This document shows, in pieces, positions 6,263 to 11,114 of a stretch of 11,114 nt of DNA (position 1 is its first letter; the number at the start of each line of letters is the position of its first letter). The position numbers and the translations under genes are program-made. Location: positions 1 through 11,114 of the forward strand of contig CAMQBP010000050.1 in NCBI GenBank assembly GCA_946999025.1, in the 5' to 3' direction. The stretch comes from an uncultured Prevotella sp. Its GTDB lineage: Bacteria; Bacteroidota; Bacteroidia; Bacteroidales; Bacteroidaceae. The notes under the pieces are model-generated. The model was given only the letters and a program-made list of their open reading frames with translations. It was not told the DNA's origin and did no database searches.

Positions 6263-8824
6263 TTAATCAAGCCATTTTACATAATTAAAGTCTTGACGGT
6301 GTGGCAGGTTTTTATGCTTTGGGAACATGCGCACGCATGACTTAAAGGTGCCGGCATCATCAGGATCTATTACTGCCTCAAAAGTATATAGATTCCCTTC
6401 GTGCCCAATAACCTCAAAGGGGCGCACACGATAAACCTCCCGACCATCATCATCGGGCATGGGTTTCAGTGTCACCAGTTCCAAACCGACAGCATCGTCC
6501 AGGCCTTGCTCGTCAATTACGTATTTTAAGCGATACTCAACACCCGTTTCGCCACCGGTTGTCAAGAACTCAGTATCCTTTGAAACAACACGAATAGCAT
6601 CCCAACGCTCGGCTACCGTCTCCTTCCAATGCGCAATCTCTTTAGCCAGCTTGGCATCATCGGCAGCCAACTTCGCAAATCGAGCAGCTTCTTTTTCGTA
6701 GAACTTGCTGTAGTAATCGTCTAACTGACGCTTCATGGTGTAATGAGGTGCAATCGTCGCCACTGATTTCTTCACCACGTCCAGCCATTGTTCACTGTAG
6801 CCTTCCCCATTCCTATTATAATACATAGGAATGATCTCATTCTCTAAAAGCGAATAAATGGTAGCTGCATCCAACTGATCTTGGTATCCCTGGTTTTGAT
6901 AAGTGCGCTTCTGAGGCAAGGCCCATCCAGCGCCTTCTCTGTAACCTTCTACCCACCAGCCGTCGAGAACGGACAAGTTGACAACACCATTCATTTCAGC
7001 TTTCTCGCCCGACGTACCAGAGGCTTCAAGTGGACGCGTAGGTGTATTCATCCAAATATCTACACCGGAGACAAGTCTACGAGCCAATTGCATGTCATAA
7101 TCTTCGAGGAAGATGATTTTACCTAAAAACTCTGGTCGCTGGCTAATCTCATAGATACGTTTAATAAGACCTTGGCCAGCTCCATCAGCAGGATGCGCTT
7201 TGCCTGAGAAGAAGAACAACACAGGGCGATTAGGGTTGTTGACAATCTTCGACAATCGGTCGATATCCGTAAACAACAAGTGCGCTCTTTTGTAGGTTGC
7301 AAAACGACGACAGAAACCTATCATCAACGCATTTGGATTGATGCATTCAAGCAGTGACATCACACGTGACGGATCGCCTTGGTTCTTCAACCAATTCTCA
7401 GTGAACTTCTCTCGGATATACTTCACCAGCTTTTTCTTCAACATCATGCGCGTTTGCCAAATCTCTCCATCAGGAATCTTCAGGAAGTCGTGCCAAATCT
7501 TTTCGTTGCTCTGGTCGCTCATGAACGACTTGTCAAAGTACTTGTCGTAAATATCACGGAACTCTGTGGAAGTCCATGTTGGGAAGTGTACACCATTGGT
7601 CACATACCCCACATGGCTCTCCTCAGGATAATATCCTTTCCAGATAGGAGCGAACATCTTTTGGCTTACCCATCCATGCAACTTGCTCACACCATTTACC
7701 TCTTGTGAGGTATTGCATGCAAAGGTACTCATGCAGAATTTTTCCGTATGATCATCTGGATTCTGGCGTCCCATACCAATGAATTCATCCCATGTGATAC
7801 CCAAACGTTGTGGATATCCTTGCATGTATTTTCCGAAAAGGGTCTCGTCAAAATAGTCATGGCCTGCCGGAACGGGTGTATGTACTGTGTACAGTGAAGA
7901 TGCTCTTACCAGTTCCATGGCCTGATTGAACGTCAGTCCGCCCTCAACATAATCACAAAGACGTTGCAAATTGCACAAAGCCGCATGGCCTTCGTTGCAA
8001 TGATAAATGTCTTTCTTGATGCCCAGTTTCTTCAAAGTGAGAATACCACCAATACCCAACAATATCTCTTGCTTGAGTCGGTTTTCCCAATCTCCGCCGT
8101 ACAGAGAATGTGTAATGGACTTGTCAAACTGCGAATTCAAGTCGTTGTCTGTATCCAACAAGTACAACTTGATTCGGCCCACATTCACACGCCACACGTA
8201 TGCATGTACAACATAATCGAGATAGGGAACGTCAACCACGATGGGGTTGCCATTTTCATCAACCTCACGCTCAATGGGAAGCGAGTTGAAGTTTTGAGCC
8301 TCATATTGAGCAATCTGCTGACCTTCCATACTGAGTGACTGTTTGAAATAGCCATAACGATATAAAAAGCCAACAGCACACATATCTACATTACTGTCTG
8401 ATGCCTCTTTGAGGTAGTCACCAGCCAACATGCCCAGACCACCTGAATAGATTTTCAATATCTGATTAATGCCATACTCCATACAGAAATAGGCAACGGA
8501 TGGACGCTTCTTATCGGGTTCCACATCCATGTAAGCGCGAAATTGGGCATAAACGTCCTTGACACGCTTCATCAGCTTGGTATCGTTAACAATCTCTTCT
8601 TTACGGTCATAGTTAAGGCGCTCCAACAACAGCACAGGGTTGTGCCCTACTGCTTCGTATAATTTCTCATCAAGACTCTTGAAGAGACTACGCGCATTGT
8701 GATTCCAACCAAACCACATATTATGTGCTAATTCGTCCAAACATTTCAGTTGTTCGGGCAATCTTGATTTGATAGTCAACTCCCTCCACTGCGGCGAGTT
8801 GACATTGCTGGTCTTAATTTTCAT
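6263..8824 (-). CDS. glgP: Alpha-glucan (glycogen) phosphorylase, GT35
   Basis: The enzyme splits alpha-1,4-glucan with phosphate and releases glucose-1-phosphate, using pyridoxal phosphate. The 853 residues match the long Bacteroidota and actinobacterial alpha-glucan phosphorylase subfamily that starts with a DUF3417-type domain, seen here as LAHNMWFGWNHNARSLF (32-48). Active-site blocks follow: YSGGLGMLAGDYLK (126-139), CNEGHAAL (276-283), HTPVPAGHDYF (315-325), FCRRFATYKR (504-513), GKAHPAD (541-547), and ASGTSGEKAEMNG (601-613), in which Lys608 aligns with the PLP-binding lysine. A lysine- and alanine-rich helical segment (about 700-745) leads to a C-terminal extension (about 755-853) beyond the core fold, probably beta-rich. 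No eukaryotic-type N-terminal phosphorylation site is evident. It lies 26 bases after the glycogen synthase on the same strand, has no room for its own promoter there, and ends at a hairpin. The symbol follows common usage for this family. Confidence 0.95.
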   Translation of the reverse strand: MKIKTSNVNSPQWRELTIKSRLPEQLKCLDELAHNMWFGWNHNARSLFKSLDEKLYEAVGHNPVLLLERLNYDRKEEIVNDTKLMKRVKDVYAQFRAYMDVEPDKKRPSVAYFCMEYGINQILKIYSGGLGMLAGDYLKEASDSNVDMCAVGFLYRYGYFKQSLSMEGQQIAQYEAQNFNSLPIEREVDENGNPIVVDVPYLDYVVHAYVWRVNVGRIKLYLLDTDNDLNSQFDKSITHSLYGGDWENRLKQEILLGIGGILTLKKLGIKKDIYHCNEGHAALCNLQRLCDYVEGGLTFNQAMELVRASSLYTVHTPVPAGHDYFDETLFGKYMQGYPQRLGITWDEFIGMGRQNPDDHTEKFCMSTFACNTSQEVNGVSKLHGWVSQKMFAPIWKGYYPEESHVGYVTNGVHFPTWTSTEFRDIYDKYFDKSFMSDQSNEKIWHDFLKIPDGEIWQTRMMLKKKLVKYIREKFTENWLKNQGDPSRVMSLLECINPNALMIGFCRRFATYKRAHLLFTDIDRLSKIVNNPNRPVLFFFSGKAHPADGAGQGLIKRIYEISQRPEFLGKIIFLEDYDMQLARRLVSGVDIWMNTPTRPLEASGTSGEKAEMNGVVNLSVLDGWWVEGYREGAGWALPQKRTYQNQGYQDQLDAATIYSLLENEIIPMYYNRNGEGYSEQWLDVVKKSVATIAPHYTMKRQLDDYYSKFYEKEAARFAKLAADDAKLAKEIAHWKETVAERWDAIRVVSKDTEFLTTGGETGVEYRLKYVIDEQGLDDAVGLELVTLKPMPDDDGREVYRVRPFEVIGHEGNLYTFEAVIDPDDAGTFKSCVRMFPKHKNLPHRQDFNYVKWLD

Positions 8825-8850
8825 AAAACTTTAATTTTCTTATTTTTTTC

Positions 8851-10524
8851 TTACTTGATTATTCTATTCTCTACGCGTGACAAAGCCTGGTGATAGGCTG
8901 TCTCATAATACTTGATAAACCGTTTCCACAGTGCTTTTTTTGACAAATCAGATGCTTTCTGGCGTATGATATTCACCTCTTTTGGTGACAGCTTAGAAAA
9001 CTGCATGATGGTTTGCTTAATCTCGTCGGCCACTTCAGAGTAGTTGTTGTCGGTACGGTGAATCACTTTCACTCCATTTTCAATCTCACTGTACGTTCCG
9101 ATCGTTTGATTAACCCACCGGCCAAATCCTGCTAAATCGGTTGTGACACACGGCACCCTGAACGCAATAGCCTCCAGCGGCGTGTAGCCCCAGGGTTCGT
9201 AGTAGGAAGGATAAACACACAGGTCGTTACCCAAAACCAAATCATAATATGGCAGGTTCAGAATACCATCATCCCCTGTGAGGTAGCACGGAACAAACAT
9301 CACTTTCACGCTATCGTGTTCGGCGTTATGCATGTCCAGAGCGCCCAGCATCTGAAGGATGCGGTCTCCTGTCATGTCCCTAAGCCAATGTGTCAACATA
9401 GGATGCTCCAATGGCGTGTCAAACGATTTTCCAGATGCCAATCTTGTCATCAAGTCGGCACGCGGCTCACCCACCCAAGCAGGCACTTCCACCACAGCCA
9501 GTACCTTACGGGATAAGGCATCCTGTGACAACCGTAAGCGGTTGATGGCTTCCAAGAAAACATCTATACCTTTGTTCCGAAATTCATAACGGCCACTTGT
9601 AGAAACGATTAAAGCATCATCATCAAAAGTGTTACCCATCAAAGCATTAGCAACTTCTATGATTCGCTTTCTTGCCACCTTACGTTTGCTCGTCATCTCA
9701 TGTCCTCTTGGCACAAAACTGTCTTCAAAACCATTGAGCAATATTTCATCGACAGGTTTATCCAACAACTCCTTACACTCGTTGGCCGTAATCTCACTCA
9801 CGGTAGTAAAGCAATCAACGTGATGGGCGGTTTGCTTTTCTATCGAGTGCTTGCTCTGCATGTTCAGCTCTTCAGCCATTTGATCTCCGTGATATGCCGA
9901 CAGGTATTCGTAAAGGGGCTTGTTGTTTCCCGCAATACTTCTACCAATGCTCGTCGCATGGGTTGTAAAAAGGGTGGCTATTTCGGGTACCTGATGGCGA
10001 ATGTAGAGCAGTCCCATACCAGTCATCCATTCATTTCCATGGTAAATCACCTTCTTGGTTTTATCCAGATAGAAGTGATAAAAACTCTCCACCACCCTAC
10101 CGGCGGCATACGAAAACATGGAGGCCTCGTCGTAATCACCATAACCATGCAGACTGTCTACCTGAAACCATTCCCACATTTGGGCATAAATTTCATCTTT
10201 CTCAGCGTATAAGGACTCAAAATCGACCAATATGGCAAGAGGATGTCCTGGAACTGACCAGCGTCCAATCCTGCACGCTAATCCGTCATCGGCGGCTTTG
10301 CTCTTCCAATCTGTGAAAAGAGAACTGTCTTCTTGAAAATATGGACTGTCTTGTTCTTTCCAACAATCAGGACCGATAAAAATGATTCGGTCCGGATATT
10401 GATCCTGTAATGTCTTTGCTCGTGTAGAAAGAACGGTATATATACCCCCTACTTTATTACAAACTTCCCAACTCGACTCAAATATATAGTCAGGGTGCAA
10501 CAAGTTCTTTGTCATAAAAATCAT
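8851..10524 (-). CDS. Glycogen synthase, eukaryote-like GT3 family
   Basis: The protein transfers glucose from a nucleotide sugar to the non-reducing end of glycogen. It belongs to GT3, the animal and fungal glycogen synthase family, rather than the usual bacterial GT5 GlgA. The evidence is FESSWEVCNKVGGIYTV (15-31), YHGNEWMTGMGLLY (161-174), FTTHATSIGRS (186-196), GRYEFRNKGIDVF (311-323, very close to the yeast enzyme's version) and the catalytic E-x7-E pair in YYEPWGYTPLEA (Glu443 and Glu451). At 557 residues it is shorter than the roughly 700 of eukaryotic enzymes and lacks their regulatory C-terminal tail. The donor (UDP- or ADP-glucose) cannot be read from sequence. It is the first gene of an operon with the phosphorylase. 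Met4 (10515) may be the true start: family proteins usually begin just before LLxPDYIFE, and the promoter at 10536-10566 leaves almost no leader for the first ATG. Confidence 0.95.
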   Translation of the reverse strand: MIFMTKNLLHPDYIFESSWEVCNKVGGIYTVLSTRAKTLQDQYPDRIIFIGPDCWKEQDSPYFQEDSSLFTDWKSKAADDGLACRIGRWSVPGHPLAILVDFESLYAEKDEIYAQMWEWFQVDSLHGYGDYDEASMFSYAAGRVVESFYHFYLDKTKKVIYHGNEWMTGMGLLYIRHQVPEIATLFTTHATSIGRSIAGNNKPLYEYLSAYHGDQMAEELNMQSKHSIEKQTAHHVDCFTTVSEITANECKELLDKPVDEILLNGFEDSFVPRGHEMTSKRKVARKRIIEVANALMGNTFDDDALIVSTSGRYEFRNKGIDVFLEAINRLRLSQDALSRKVLAVVEVPAWVGEPRADLMTRLASGKSFDTPLEHPMLTHWLRDMTGDRILQMLGALDMHNAEHDSVKVMFVPCYLTGDDGILNLPYYDLVLGNDLCVYPSYYEPWGYTPLEAIAFRVPCVTTDLAGFGRWVNQTIGTYSEIENGVKVIHRTDNNYSEVADEIKQTIMQFSKLSPKEVNIIRQKASDLSKKALWKRFIKYYETAYHQALSRVENRIIK

Positions 10525-10535
10525 AATATGATGAG

Positions 10536-10566
10536 CAAAGTTAATATAAAAAAGGTGAAAACCAAA
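10536..10566 (-). promoter_or_regulatory. Putative promoter of the glycogen operon
   Basis: On the minus strand TTTG (10566-10563), a 19-base spacer and TAACTTTG (10543-10536) match both Bacteroidota promoter elements. The predicted start near 10530 is only about six bases from the ATG at 10524 and about fifteen from the ATG at 10515. The message would be nearly leaderless, or translation begins at the second ATG. Confidence 0.65.
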
Positions 10567-10617
10567 TTATAGGTACTTTAATTTTCTTAATACATGCGTT
10601 TTATTGACATAAAACAG

Positions 10618-10625
10618 TAACTTTG
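10618..10625 (+). promoter_or_regulatory. Putative -7 box for the right-edge gene
   Basis: TAACTTTG fits TAnnTTTG on the plus strand. The nearest TTG (10604-10606) is only 11 bases upstream, too close for a -33 element, so the upstream half is poor. A start near 10632 would give a leader of about 80 bases. Confidence 0.5.
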
Positions 10626-10713
10626 CAAAAACAGGCTAAGTCTTAACAAAGCAAGCCTATTTGATACGCATTCGACTTGCATCTTTATTGAACGCATACT
10701 AAAATGGACAAAT

Positions 10714-11114
10714 ATGAAAAAGTACCTATTCCTTAACCTATTGTGTTTCCTGGGCATAATGGCGACAGCACAGAACACACAAAAACTACCTTTCAAAGGC
10801 ATCATAGGCAATTCTGAATACAGAATATACATCAAAATGAATTTGTACAAGAACAATGTCACCGTACCTGGGCAGGAAATCTTTGGTGAACTTCCAGGCT
10901 TCATCGGAGACAGCATCGATTCACGAAAATGGTTGTTCACATCGGCCAAGATCCATAAAAATACGGCTCAACTGGCGATTACCAATGACTATGGAAGCGA
11001 AGACCTGGTGGCCACTTTGACTCTCAATAAAGACAACACCTACACACTCCAGCAAGTGGAAGGCAGCAACATGAAAATTGCCCGTCAAAGAAAATGGAAA
11101 AAACTGCCCAAAAC
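10714..11114 (+). CDS. Small exported protein, function unknown (partial at the 3' end)
   Basis: From the ATG at 10714 the frame stays open for 133 codons to the window edge. The start MKKYLFLNLLCFLGIMATAQ is a typical Sec signal peptide with a likely cut at the TAQ site near residue 20; there is no lipobox cysteine before it, so this is a soluble or surface protein rather than a lipoprotein. The mature part alternates hydrophobic and polar residues (FKGIIGNSEYRIYIKMNLYK, then FTSAKIH, QLAITND, LVATLTLN, TYTLQQVEG), which suggests an antiparallel beta fold such as a small barrel or sandwich. It becomes basic at the end (RQRKWKKLPK) and may stop soon after the edge. I do not recognise the family. 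It faces away from the glycogen operon and has its own -7 box, so a functional link to glycogen is not implied. Confidence 0.75.
   Translation, partial: MKKYLFLNLLCFLGIMATAQNTQKLPFKGIIGNSEYRIYIKMNLYKNNVTVPGQEIFGELPGFIGDSIDSRKWLFTSAKIHKNTAQLAITNDYGSEDLVATLTLNKDNTYTLQQVEGSNMKIARQRKWKKLPK

Larger units (their letters stand above)
10525..10713. other. Divergent intergenic region, glycogen operon and exported-protein gene
   Basis: These 189 bases hold two opposed promoters (10536-10566 minus, 10618-10625 plus), with -7 boxes about 74 bases apart. The plus-strand leader contains short inverted repeats, AGGCT (10633-10637) with AGCCT (10654-10658), and GCAAG (10651-10655) with CTTGC (10676-10680), which overlap and so could not both form. 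No gene is visible in it. Confidence 0.5.

Noticed and set aside
9700..10212. 170-codon plus-strand open frame
   Set aside because: It is antisense to the GT3 synthase, whose conserved motifs cover this region; the product has no recognisable pattern.
10587..10949. 120-codon minus-strand frame at the right end
   Set aside because: It is antisense to the exported-protein gene and spans that gene's promoter. The plus-strand reading has a proper signal peptide and promoter box.
1..11114. Search for tRNA genes, CRISPR repeats, insertion sequences, toxin-antitoxin or phage-defence genes
   Set aside because: No cloverleaf-like sequence, regularly spaced repeats, transposase motifs or terminal repeats were seen by eye, and the major genes are all housekeeping or metabolic.

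Overview
This is an ordinary chromosomal stretch from a member of the Bacteroidota, most likely Prevotella or a close relative. The evidence is the repeated TAnnTTTG -7 box in front of genes, the near absence of Shine-Dalgarno sequences, a YebC protein starting MGRAFEYRK rather than the proteobacterial form, and a eukaryote-like GT3 glycogen synthase paired with a long alpha-glucan phosphorylase. The genus is inferred from protein character; the phylum is well supported. No mobile element, CRISPR array, rRNA or tRNA gene is visible, and I see no convincing new multi-gene system.

Layout, left to right. Bases 1-78 hold the 5' end of an unidentified minus-strand gene. lepA (translation elongation factor 4) follows at 124-1905 on the minus strand, with a long leader behind a promoter near 2061-2090. 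The same intergenic region carries a divergent promoter for a small plus-strand lipoprotein (2220-2624). That gene converges on yebC (2732-3457, minus), which ends in a hairpin terminator. Two abutting hairpins lie between yebC and the upstream pheT (3578-6040, minus), which has its own good promoter. A long hairpin terminator (6207-6240) then closes a two-gene glycogen operon read leftwards: glycogen synthase (8851-10524) followed 26 bases later by glycogen phosphorylase (6263-8824). At the right edge a divergent promoter region precedes a plus-strand gene for a small exported protein that runs off the window.

Two functional themes stand out. lepA, yebC and pheT all serve translation: ribosome back-translocation or rescue, help with difficult sequences, and charging of tRNA-Phe. 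They lie on one strand, but separate promoters and terminators suggest separate transcripts. The second theme is storage glycogen: the GT3 enzyme lengthens alpha-1,4-glucan and the GT35 enzyme releases glucose-1-phosphate from it. Their shared promoter implies that synthesis and breakdown are produced together, so the balance must be set after transcription. The two small exported proteins are unrecognised and are the least understood parts of the window.
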